Shown here: piece by piece, positions 1 to 8,984 of the stretch | Position numbering within the stretch: position 1 is the stretch's first letter | How the letters are laid out: each line of letters opens with the position of its first letter | NCBI RefSeq assembly: GCF_000003605.2 | Contig: NW_003137824.1 | Location: forward strand, 394,113-422,793 | DNA: 28,681 nucleotides | Source: Saccoglossus kowalevskii | Taxonomy: Eukaryota > Hemichordata > Enteropneusta > Harrimaniidae | Reading direction: 5' to 3' | Notes under the pieces: model-generated | What the model was told of the DNA's origin: nothing | Seen by the model: the letters and a program-made list of their open reading frames with translations, nothing else | The model's database searches: none | Made by a program: the position numbers and the translations under genes

Positions 1-414
1 TACAGAATGATCAGATATGCTAAAAATGTTTAAAGAACATTTAAATATCAGTTAATCTGCTAACGCTCATGAGGTTGTCCCCATTGCTAAATAACCTCCT
101 ATTCTGGATATGCGAGAATCAAAGTCCATCACAACATGCGTCAGTAAACCTGCATGTTCAACCATCATACAAAATCGGAAAAAATGTGGTCATACATGTT
201 AAAAAATGGTCCAATGAAGCACTGAAATTATGATTTGTCATTTTATTCAGCCATTCGGTCAAAAACGATTTTGACATACACGGAATATAAATCATACATC
301 CCCATTCACGACCGTAGGGGACAGGTGTGTAATGTGTGCCTCTTACTGTTACACGTTATTTGAGTCGATATCAAATAACATATGATAAATAATGTGAATT
401 ATGTTGTGTTTCAG
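1..414. other. Upstream flank or intron of the collagen-like gene
   Basis: I see no convincing exon, RNA gene or repeat here. The stretch ends in a good splice acceptor (pyrimidine-rich, ending TTTCAG at 409-414), so at least its right side should be intron of the gene that begins at 415. I looked for a signal-peptide exon, expected upstream in this secreted family, and found none. The few ATGs open into short, non-hydrophobic frames. One ATG at 382 is in frame with the exon at 415 but would only add unremarkable polar residues. Confidence 0.5.
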
Positions 415-505
415 ACACAACTCAGTGGAGAAGATGAAACAAAATCAGAACATCGCGTGAACAAACGTGACGTCACAACTGATCTCAGGTGGCTGGTTGA
501 GAACT
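415..505 (+). CDS. Collagen-like gene, first visible exon
   Basis: The exon is 91 nt, read from frame ACA at 415, and encodes about 30 residues ending in RWLVEN before a phase-1 donor (T|GTAAGT at 505/506). The acceptor is TTTCAG at 409-414. The residues just before the collagen triplets, D-x-RWLVEN, are a recurrent feature of C4-like proteins, where they precede the start of the triple helix. A dibasic KR within it could be a propeptide cleavage site, but it lacks the P4 Arg of a classic furin site. Confidence 0.75.
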
Positions 506-3500
506 GTAAGTTGTCTTTTCAGTTATGAGCATATGCAATAACCAAGACATTCCACAAAATGTAAAAGTGTTATTACAACAGTGTGACGTCACATCAGGAA
601 ATATGCTTTTCCCGGATAGTGCACTTCTGACTTCGGAATGGTATTATTGTCGGAAGAGTATTATTGTCGGAATAGTATTATTGTCGGAATAGTATTATTG
701 TCGTTCTAACTTTAAGAATGTAAACGAACCTCAGACACTGATAAAGTAGATGTGTTTTAAACCAATAGAAAGTGCTTTCTTATTCAAAATGTGATTATAT
801 TTGTGAGCCAATAAACAAAATATTCGGAATGTTTATCGCGTGAACTGTCAACATTATGGAACTGTTTTTTAGCTTGCTGTTGAGATTCTCCTGATCAGCG
901 TAACAAGACCACGTGGTTGTATTGTTTTGATTCATTTACCGGTCCATCATTGGTTAGTCGTTTGTTCGTGTGATTGTTTGTTTTATAACTGTACTGACTT
1001 CTATCATTGTTCCCCCTCTTCTTCTAGTGTCAATATTGCGAGGACCCCCTGGTCCACAAGGCCCACCTGGAAACAATGGAATTCCTGGAATCCGTATGTA
1101 TTATTACTTTTAGCAACGTCTTACAATTTGTATTATATATATATATATATATATAACCCTACATGAAACGTTCACGATAGTTTTCATTAATATATCCTAC
1201 TGTGTATGTAGCCTGGACTCACCAAGCACGAATGCGTACATAAAAGAAATATAGTTTCTGAACTAGTTGACCATACAATTTCCACTGGGTCCGAGGAATT
1301 CGGGATTGATATACCTATGCAGTACAAGTAATAGTCTTAGAGGAGAACAACAAACACACTGACACAGTTATCATTGAGTACTCAATAAATTAAGTTACAG
1401 TCATCAACATTAAGTGTCATATTTTGATATATGCAAAATAGTATAAAAATATATTAAACGCCCTTACTGATGCACGTGCACAAATGTATCAATAAACTTT
1501 AGCTAACAATATGACTGATAATTACAGTGAAAGTGAATCAGTAGATCAAAAAATACAAGTTAACAATTATGTAATTTCTTACAATGTATAACAATCTTAG
1601 ACCTGCAATTTCTAATAATAATGTACTAACAGTAATGCACCAACAATTCCCTAACAATGTATTAATGTACAGTAATCTCTACAAGTAAGGCTAAACGAGT
1701 AAAATAAGCCATGTATGGTACAGTCCCCGTTAGTTATAAAATTTAAGATATATAGTTTTGTTTGTAGTAAAATAGTTTGAACATAAACATGTCCGAGATA
1801 TGGATCCAGAAGCTGATGCTCTGCTATGATGATTTTGTTATCATTAAAATGATTGACATTCAGTCATCTTGTGTCTTATCGCTAAACGAATTCTTGTCCA
1901 TATTGAGAGATATTGCTTTGGAACAGCATTAATTAAAACAAAGTGGCCAGTGTATGTACCATGTGTAAATAGCCGAGATCCGGTTCCGGAATGCCAGAAA
2001 TGCTTAATTTTGATCACTTTTGAGCACATAAATGGCCGCCATCTTGAATCATATTGTGAAACCAATGTGCATATGTATAATATTGCGTATGAAGTGTGTG
2101 TACATGTCTAAAATATAGGTCCGGACGCACGCACGGATGCACATACGTTTTCGGACTGCGTCTGAACTGGGACTAATCATTTACCGTAGCCTCTTAACAG
2201 TAACCTTAAACAGCGTAAGTAGTGTAACAATAATGAACTTACGTCATTCACACTAATCTGTTATCTCTTTTTATCAAATAGTGCAGCTATGAATTGTACA
2301 TAGTAAACAGAAAGCAAGCATTGAAATGTCTTTCTACAGCTAAACAAATATAAAAAGCATAATTCTAAATCAATAACACAAGATACCAATCAATTTATAA
2401 TTGACTAAGATAGAATCAATTGACGGATGCATACAACAGTAATCCACTTTCACCCATACACTGAGATCAATGAAAGTGCGCCACCAACGACAGCAGTTGG
2501 GCGCCATCTGTTTTCATATAAATTATGTAACTGTTCAAATGCATAGAATACACTGTGCATAGGATAGGATACATGTAGATACCACAATCTATTCAAAGAT
2601 TATTTTCATTCGAGCAGCTGGATTTCCATGCATTGGATCTGCCGAGTCCAACAATGACAACGATAACGATGATGGACCAGGAAGTGGTGATCGTGCATCA
2701 ACCAATGTAAATGGAACGACTGGATCTGTGTATGTGAGATGGGGAAGATCAACATGTGAAGATACTGCTGAACTAGTTTATGAAGGCAAGTCTATATCCT
2801 AGAGAAATATCATACATTTTGTCCAATGCTTTTGGACATTATATTTTATTTTAAGAATGTGTCCACGATTATATACAGTGAAATGGTATTTTACCTGTAT
2901 GATTATGTTTCAGTCCGAGGGTCAGTATCACATGGGTCAGTATCCCTGTATATATCGACCGTCGCCGTTTTGGGAGCGTGTTCGTGCGCAGTAGCTGATT
3001 GGCTAAAACAAATCGTTCGCACACTAGGATTGTTGTTGTTATTGAATATATATGTACTTTCCGAAGCAGGGCAGTCTCGGCTGACTACGAGCTAGTGTTG
3101 AAGAGTGAGCAGTAACTGTAATCAAACCGTTTTTCACATAGATATTTTATTCACCTAGTAATAATACAAAAATCATTTGCATGTTGGTTAACACAAATGA
3201 CCCAATGCGATGGCCATTGTAAGGGTTATAAAATGAAACGCGCGAAAGACTGCAAAATCACGTAGAATGGGCGTTTCATTTTTTAACCGACTTCTACCGA
3301 GGGAATATTCAATTCACGGCCACTAGTGCCATACAAGATTTCCTAATGGTCCCTGAAAAAGCGTGTGGCGAGTATTTTGCAGTGAATGAGAGTGAAAACT
3401 TAACTAGAGAACGACAAAAATTTTATGAAAACCAGCAAAGAATGGATTGTATATGTTTGATCTGGCAGAGTCAATGTAAAAAAAGTAAATGGGGCTAGCA

Positions 3501-4674
3501 GGTGAATAGTTAAATTTGCGATGTTTTAATTCCCTGAGTAAATACAAAAATACGCCGTCGTACTACATCGCACCCACACTTCTGATGCTAGACATCATGG
3601 TTACATTCATTGCACAGAAAAATGATTGGAATATTCAAACTCTTCAAGATTTGAATACGAAACCATTGTTCGCTAGTTCCTGGTGCCGACATTGCGTATG
3701 ACGTTTACATGTTCCACTATATATATAGTTAGGTTGTGAAGAAAGTGTGATCTTATTATATAAGTAGAGGGTCGGCAAGGGATATTTTCGTAAGCTGTAT
3801 TCAATTGTTTTTGTTTTTTTTAATTTCGTAATAATGTAATTTAAATAAATAAAAAACTTAAATTCGTAGACATAGACAAGGTGTTCAATTTAACCAGCTA
3901 TTTTATTCTTCCGTAATTTGTACAAAGATCTTATTTTTTGTAAGCGTATAACGCATTTTCAAAATCATGATTACATGCAATTCGTACACAATTTTCAATT
4001 TTGATTCTTAAACACAAATTATCAAGTATATTATAAAAATGTAATTAGGAATTTGCTTTATCTGTAAGTGCAAAAAACTATTTTTACTGTAAATGGAGCT
4101 TTCCTTTTTCATTTCATGTGACCTGTACCAGCTACCCCCCTTGCCCCATAAGTAGATCGGTATACCCCGATTAACATAAAATTCATTCTACCCACTAGGT
4201 GTCATGGGAGGAGCACATTACACTCATACGGGTAGTGGCTCTAACTATCAATGCCTGCCATTGAATCCCATATATGATGACTTAGGAAGTGGTACCGGAA
4301 GGTCACGTGCTTTGATGTATGGTGCAGAGTATCAGATTTTTAACTTCGACACCTTGTCAGCTGCAAACGATCATGATGCAGTGTGTGCAGTGTGCAGAGT
4401 CCGTTCTCGTGGTACCGTCTTAATGGTTCCTGCTCGTAATGAATGCCCGTCAACTGAGTGGACCAGAGAGTATTATGGCTATTTGATGTCCCAACAGTAT
4501 AATTACCAAAAACATGATTTTGTATGCGTAGATAGTAATCTCGAAGGGAGAATTGGTGGTCATGAAAGCCTCGATGGAGCGTTGTTGTATCCTGTAGAGG
4601 GCCGATGTGGATCACTTCCATGTGGTCCATATATAGATGGCAATGAATTGACATGTGTCGTCTGTACCATCTAA
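415..4674 (+). CDS. Short-chain collagen C4-like secreted protein (5'-partial, 4 exons)
   Basis: Exons 415-505, 1028-1093, 2618-2785 and 4199-4674 join in one frame (three phase-1 introns), giving about 266 visible residues ending at TAA 4672-4674. Order: a charged N-terminal segment with a KR dibasic pair, then DLRWLVEN; seven uninterrupted Gly-X-Y triplets; an Asn/Asp-rich linker with one N-G-T sequon; then a cysteine-rich C-terminal domain with about 11 Cys. Landmarks are VRWGRSTC, HTGSGSNYQCLP, AVCAVCR, WTREYYGYLM, FVCVDS and CGSLPC. I recognise this layout as the short-chain collagen C4 family, first described in freshwater sponges and multiplied in molluscs and other marine invertebrates. 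By family knowledge it is an extracellular trimer; its precise role is unknown. The signal peptide is missing and probably lies left of the window. A broken duplicate follows downstream. Confidence 0.85.
506..1027 (+). other. Intron, 522 nt, phase 1
   Basis: The donor is GTAAGT at 506-511 and the acceptor is TTCTAG at 1022-1027, after a pyrimidine-rich tract. The only structured content is a 17-bp tandem repeat, listed separately. No coding signal is seen. Confidence 0.75.
633..700. repeat. 17-bp tandem repeat, 4 copies
   Basis: Four head-to-tail copies of TCGGAATAGTATTATTG start at 633, 650, 667 and 684. The first two differ from the last two by single substitutions, and the last two are identical. 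The array is intronic. Confidence 0.95.
1028..1093 (+). CDS. Collagen-like gene, Gly-X-Y exon
   Basis: The 66-nt exon is flanked by TTCTAG and C|GTATGT. It has phase 1 at both ends and is a multiple of three, so it could be skipped without a frameshift. It encodes SILR and then GPP GPQ GPP GNN GIP GI; the last triplet is completed by the next exon. This is the core of the short triple helix and the only strongly proline-rich sequence in the locus. Confidence 0.85.
1134..1155. repeat. (TA)11 microsatellite
   Basis: An uninterrupted alternating TA run of 22 nt begins about 40 nt inside the second intron. It is likely to be length-variable. Confidence 0.95.
2477..2511. repeat. Small imperfect hairpin / candidate dispersed repeat core
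   Basis: GCGCCACCAAC (2478-2488) can pair with GTTGGGCGC (2496-2504) apart from a two-base bulge, leaving a 7-nt loop. The 16 bases at 2477-2492 recur exactly at 8310-8325, also in non-coding DNA. Two copies alone do not prove a repeat family. Confidence 0.35.
2618..2785 (+). CDS. Collagen-like gene, linker exon
   Basis: The 168-nt exon has phase 1 at both ends. It completes GIP GFP and then encodes PCIGSAES, an N/D repeat-like acidic linker, one N-glycosylation sequon (NGT), and the start of the C-terminal domain (VYVRWGRSTC). The 3' boundary is unusual: GAAG|GCAAGT, a GC donor. It is supported because the frame runs on exactly into the next exon as YEG-VMGGAHY, a conserved junction in the family. 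The alternative acceptor three bases upstream would insert Ala and break the Gly-X-Y register. Confidence 0.82.
2786..4198 (+). other. GC-AG intron, 1413 nt, phase 1
   Basis: The donor is GCAAGT at 2786-2791 after an AAG exon end, the standard context for the rare GC donor class. The acceptor is CCCACTAG at 4191-4198. No GT nearby would keep the reading frame. The intron carries a long hairpin at 3224-3288 and is otherwise AT-rich without a coding signal. Confidence 0.75.
3224..3288. repeat. 18-bp inverted repeat with 29-nt loop
   Basis: The left arm GGTTATAAAATGAAACGC (3224-3241) and the right arm GCGTTTCATTTTTTAACC (3271-3288) are reverse complements at 17 of 18 positions. The loop is 3242-3270. 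It could be a transcript hairpin or the remnant of a small foldback/MITE element. No target-site duplication is obvious at the arm ends. Confidence 0.8.
4199..4674 (+). CDS. Collagen-like gene, terminal exon (C-terminal domain)
   Basis: The 476-nt exon starts after CCCACTAG and ends at TAA 4672-4674. It encodes 157 residues plus the completed Gly, nearly the whole cysteine-rich non-collagenous domain. Ordered motifs are GGAHYTHTGSGSNYQCLP, YGAEY, HDAVCAVCRVRSRGTVLMVPARNECPS, WTREYYGYLM, DFVCVDSN, LLYPVEGRCGSLPCGPYIDG and LTCVVC just before the stop. All of these are landmarks of C4-like proteins, and the length is full. The open frame on the opposite strand at 4340-4654 is a shadow of this exon. 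Confidence 0.9.
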
Positions 4675-5179
4675 TATGAATATATGTTATGATACGCCTA
4701 GCGACAAATGGTGTCCAACATAAAGTAATATGAATAGGTACTACTTTTGGCGATAAGATTGTTACATAAATTTAAAGAAAGATATTAAAATTTGCATGTA
4801 TCGTATTCAGACACGGACAATTTCTTCCGTAAACGTGTGTATCTTCTATTTTGTTTGATTTGTTCTGGCTACATGTTACTGTTGTAATGTTTATCTCTTC
4901 GTCTGCATGCCAAATCAGGTATTTTGTAATTATGTTCCACATAAAACAACTGATTGACAAATGGTGTGACATTGCTGTTTTGGGTCAAAACCTGTATAAG
5001 GCCTTCCATAATTGAAGCTCGTGAAAATTGATAGAAATAAATGCCAAAAAAGACATATCGTAACTTTAATTACAGGTGTGAAATCTTTAGTTGAAGATAT
5101 GATATATTTAAATAGATGTCCTATCTCCACTTTCTATGGCTATGACCTTTATTTGTCACGGGATCTCGCAGTGAAAGCA
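4675..5179 (+). other. 3' flank of the collagen-like gene
   Basis: AT-rich, probably 3'UTR followed by spacer. Possible poly(A) signals on the plus strand are ATTAAA near 4784 and AATAAA near 5035. I cannot choose between them from sequence alone. The two small minus-strand frames here show no recognisable protein. Confidence 0.4.
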
Positions 5180-5478
5180 AAATGACGTATCAAGTAGTAA
5201 GAGAGGGTCACCTGCTTTGATGATGGTGCGGAGTCCAGCCCTTATTCATCTATTTACAATCATGATGCAGTGTGTGCATTGTGCAGAGTTCGTTCCCGTG
5301 GTACGTCTTAATGGTTCCTGCTCGTAATGAATGCTCGTCAACTGAGTGGACCAGAGAGTATTATGGCTATTTGATGTCAGATCACTACAACCATGCTTCG
5401 AATAAAGAATTTATCTGTGTAGATCGTAATCCGGAAGGGAGAGATGGCAGTAACGCAAACTCAGATTTATACATTTAA
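5180..5478 (+). pseudogene. Partial, frameshifted duplicate of the collagen C4-like terminal exon
   Basis: The DNA closely follows the terminal exon at about 4290-4590. The stretch around WTREYYGYLM and VPARNEC is nearly identical. Breaks relative to the intact copy: one T lost near 5223; 15 nt missing in frame after the AES codons; one C lost near 5304 (GGTACGTC against GGTACCGTC), which brings an immediate TAA; and truncation at 5478 before the last Cys-rich third (GRCGSLPC to CVVC is absent). Between the breaks, NHDAVCALCRVRSRG and then VLMVPARNECSS and EFICVDRNPEG are still legible. No Gly-X-Y exon or splice site is seen in front. I read it as a dead tandem copy of one exon, left by unequal exchange or a gene-family remnant, not a processed pseudogene. 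Confidence 0.88.
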
Positions 5479-6609
5479 GCACTTATGAGAAAATGACAGA
5501 TTGTTTCATATAAGATTGTGTTTTCTGTGCACCTTATTGTGTAGTTGGCATGTCATAAAAAGATCATTTCCAGTAACCATTTCTAAAAGAAAACATAATA
5601 TTTGTATCCACACATTTAAAATGAAAACAAATAAATAATATAATTTGTTCTCGCTCTCTTGTGGTCAATAATCTCAGTATCATCGGAAGTTATCAAAAAT
5701 ACACAGCTCAGATTGTGTGACGAACAACTGACACATGTCAGATTGTTAAATCTTATGTCGTAATGAGTACGATGAACATCTAACACATGTCAGATTAATA
5801 GAGCATGTGTCGTAATGAGTACGATGAACAACTGACACATGTCAGATTAATAAAGCATGTGTCGTAATGAGTATTATGAACAATAGGATGTTACATGCAC
5901 TGCGGGTCTGCGTTTAAACGATTAATTTCAATAACAAAAGCCAGCAAACACATAATATTTTGTAATGAAAACATCTTAACGCCAGATTTGTTTTTAAGGC
6001 CATATTTATTGAAAGATTCACAGAGAGATATATGCTATTATGAAAATGAACTTCATTAGCTGTAAACACAATATGGCACAATAAAAGTGAAAACAGAATA
6101 CCTTACTGGTTGATGCTGTGGATGTGAATCTTTCGTTCATGGGCGGGTTTTAGTTTTTGCTGATATCACTGAATTTTCTTATGTTTGGGAATGAGTCCGG
6201 GGTCTACGTCATCCAACATGTCAGTATATGTATAATCGACTGTAGGCAAAAACAAGCGGAAAGAATTTATGTTCGACTGCTATTGAAAATAAGAAATATG
6301 GTATTTCCCTCTAACTGTAAGTATTAACATATATGACGTATTATTTTGTCTTTTTTACTATAATAATGTGAGCGATTCAGGATTGCAAGTTGAAAATTAA
6401 ATAAACTCTTAACTGCAAACTCTTCACATTTTTGGACAACTTATTTGTTTATTTTTCCAATTTATTTATTTAAAAAATAAGGCAAAACTCATGCAAACAG
6501 AAAATTAGAAGAACTGAAAAATAAAATTGCAGAAAATTAGATTGAGTCCGTAAACTGTTACATAATTCAATATACATTACAAAAACAAAAATACATGTAA
6601 AGTGAACCT
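5479..6609. other. Intergenic DNA
   Basis: This is non-coding, AT-rich sequence between the collagen pseudogene and the LINE remnant. Apart from the 52-bp minisatellite (5722-5877) I see no gene, RNA or clear regulatory signal. Confidence 0.6.
5722..5877. repeat. 52-bp minisatellite, 3 copies
   Basis: Three head-to-tail 52-bp units start at 5722, 5774 and 5826, each opening with GAACA and sharing ACACATGTCAGATT and TGTCGTAATGAGTA. Units 2 and 3 are most alike. A fourth unit begins (GAACAA at 5878) but breaks off. The core CTGACACATGTCAG is close to palindromic. Confidence 0.93.
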
Positions 6610-7790
6610 AACATTTTCCCACCTTTGTCTCACGTTGTTTTCACATTCAAGGTTAGAAATGGTGATGTCTGTCTGATAGTTACATTTGAATATTGCAATC
6701 ATTGAACAAAATGTTGGTTTTATTTTTTTTATTTTAGAGAGATAAAGATCAAATTACCTATCAGTGTTGAGTGTTTATCATTACCTAATAATATATCTTT
6801 TAACGTTAAATGGTGTATATATACAGTCAGTTTTATCATTTAACAAAAAGTGACCAAAAATTCGATTGTAATCACATTCATAAAATAAATGTTCTATTGT
6901 TTCCATACCCGACTCGAAGAATGTTACACAAAACCGATACTGTTTTTTTCCCATTTTAATTTAAACTATTATTATACATGTAGTTTGTGGCTAACAACCT
7001 ATGAATGATTTTATTTTGAAAAGCTTGTAATTTGTTTTCTCTGGTTATTTTGAATGGTTTAGCAAATATTAAATGCCATTCATCATCTGTCTCACCTAGA
7101 ATTGATTTTCCTTTATGCATGATTTTACTATACATTTGTGCAATACCATTCAATTCCATTGAAGGCTTTTCAGAGTTGATAAACTTGGACTTTTAACAAG
7201 TTCAACATTTTGTCCTTTTTCTATTCCCGTTTTCCATCTCTTTGGGATTGGAATCATGATTGAAGTCGATTGGCATGAAATAAAATCACTTTTCAAACTA
7301 TAATGGTGTTCCGTATGACATAAATGTCCCATCTGACTTAACTAAATCATTCCTTCGTTGTGCCACTTTGATATAAATACAGTTTTCTGTTCTTTTTGAA
7401 TTGTTCAGTTATACCACAATGTTTGACCCAGATAGTCCTTCGCTGTCTTAATTTGTCTAGTGTTGTTTCTGGCCCTGCTCCATACGTTCGTTATTTCCCT
7501 CCACAATTTATTGTTAACCTGATCGCATATTGTAAGTCTCCTCCAAAGAAAGATAACATTATGTTAAACATTTGTTTCCTAGGACTAAACCTTTGTGTTG
7601 AGAGAGACCTTTAAATCCAGGACATCCTCTGACTTTTAATTATGCTCGTTTTGTGTGGCATCCACCGGAGTATAAATTATTTACCAGAATTTTCTACTGA
7701 GCTTGTCCTCCTTACTATTCCATACGAAATGATACTGTTTTAATTCCATTATTATTTTTTGTGGAGGTGAAGGCAAAGTTGAGTGATTAA
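6610..7790 (-). mobile_element. Decayed 3' end of an L1/Tx1-like non-LTR retrotransposon (LINE)
   Basis: Read on the minus strand from about 7785 downwards, three frames interrupted by stops and frameshifts give the ordered C-terminal landmarks of a LINE ORF2 reverse transcriptase. First comes LPSPPQKIIMELKQYHFVWN with SKEDKLSRK, then an SGG remnant, SQRMSWI, IPKRWKTGI (within 7150-7332), and KPFKITRENKLQAFQNKIIH followed by RLLATN (6956-7159). After a further frameshift comes YRFCVTFFESGMETIEHLFY with EC, the Cys-rich tail. No endonuclease or catalytic YxDD segment is present, so only the 3' portion remains, as expected from 5' truncation. It cannot be active. Both limits are approximate and the clade assignment is tentative. 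Confidence 0.8.
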
Positions 7791-8984
7791 TTTCTTATAT
7801 TAGACTTATTTATGTATTATTCTATGCTGTATGTTAGGACACTACACCATTTTCTCAGAAATTAAAAACGTGGACGCATAGGTGTTTTCCGTGAATAATA
7901 AAAGCAAAATAAGTTCGAAATCCAAAACAAATATTTAGCTTAGTAAACATCGAACAAAGCCGTAATTGGGATGAGCATGGAATTATATGTATGTACAAGC
8001 GTATCGGCGCTGGCGGCGATCAACCGTAAAATTAAATAATTTGCCAAACCAGTGACTTGTATTATTTATTTAACGAATTGTGTAAATAACTTGTGATAAA
8101 TAGAAAACTATTATAAGAATATTTGCCGACTTTACGTCAGCCGTTACGTTGATTATCATAAAAATCACATTTCTTATATAATAGAGATCTAGGAACAGAT
8201 CAGTACAACCCTCGTTGACGTGCTGCAGAATCTCAATGCCATGTGAAATATTCTCTGAATAACGACCTATTCCTATTCGACAATGCGGAACTATCAACCG
8301 TTGGAATGATGCGCCACCAACGACATTCTTAACAGAACAACATGAGGGCGGTATATAAAATACTTCCTTATAAATCACGTGCTATATGAACCTTATGGCT
8401 GGAATTCACACTCATTAACACCCACTCCAGTGTTTATCACGCTGTTTAATTGTGATGTTGATTCCCATTAAAGTTTGAAGATACATAAAAATAGATGCGT
8501 GGATATTTATTTTAGTCACCTGCCTTTCTTTATCCGTTTAGGAAAATAATACGATACACCATGAAAATAATGTATGGTCAAAGGTCATAGATATTTGACA
8601 AAAAAACACATTTTCAGCCTTTCTATTTTCAGGACTCTCGGAAAAAACAACCAGTTCTGTAGTGTCTAATCAATAGGTCCGCATATGCACGTCACATCAT
8701 GGCTATCAATAAACACACCCACACAGTATATATGAAAGTGGGCCATCTCACATCGCGTTTGAGAAACGCAAACAAGTCTTATTGGCTAACAATAAGGCTA
8801 TAGAGGGATAATTTGTGGTACCAGACACTTGCAATGAAATTCAATGGCTAAAAATGAGATTAGGGCGAACTTCTTTCTGTCTTTCGTTGAGGTTAGGTTG
8901 TCGTCACGGTCTGTCTGGTAGATTAAAAAGAGCGCCCTCGCCAGGTGTTACATAATCACTGTTAATCACACAAACGTATGTAGT
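7791..8984. other. Intergenic DNA between convergent genes
   Basis: No gene is recognised. A 102-codon ATG frame on the minus strand (8378-8070) has a hydrophobic tail but no known motif, and is probably chance. The piece at 8310-8325 repeats 16 bases found at 2477-2492. A GGGCGGTATATAAAA string at 8346-8360 looks TATA-like but leads to no gene. Confidence 0.5.

Larger units (their letters stand above)
1094..2617 (+). other. Intron, 1524 nt, phase 1
   Basis: The donor is GTATGT at 1094. The acceptor is a tandem NAGNAG (GAGCAG, 2612-2617). The intron contains an (AT)n microsatellite near its start. At about 1795-2170 there is a stretch with a GGCCGCCATCTTGAAT block and a purine-alternating GGACGCACGCACGG tail that resembles a dispersed repeat, which I cannot name. 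No additional Gly-X-Y exon is visible. Confidence 0.7.

Noticed and set aside
382..414. ATG at 382 as the true start of the collagen-like gene
   Set aside because: It is in frame, but it would give a secreted collagen without a signal peptide and ignores the good TTTCAG acceptor at 414.
927..1166. 79-codon plus-strand frame across the Gly-X-Y exon
   Set aside because: It is in the wrong frame for the collagen triplets and runs into the TA microsatellite.
4340..4654. 104-codon minus-strand frame
   Set aside because: It lies wholly opposite the collagen C4-like terminal exon, whose conserved protein explains the lack of stops.
8346..8360. GC-box plus TATATAAAA as a promoter
   Set aside because: No gene follows in either direction at a sensible distance.
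8070..8378. 102-codon minus-strand ATG frame
   Set aside because: It has no recognisable domain, no splice or promoter support and a hydrophobic AT-driven tail. It is kept only as part of the repeat observation.
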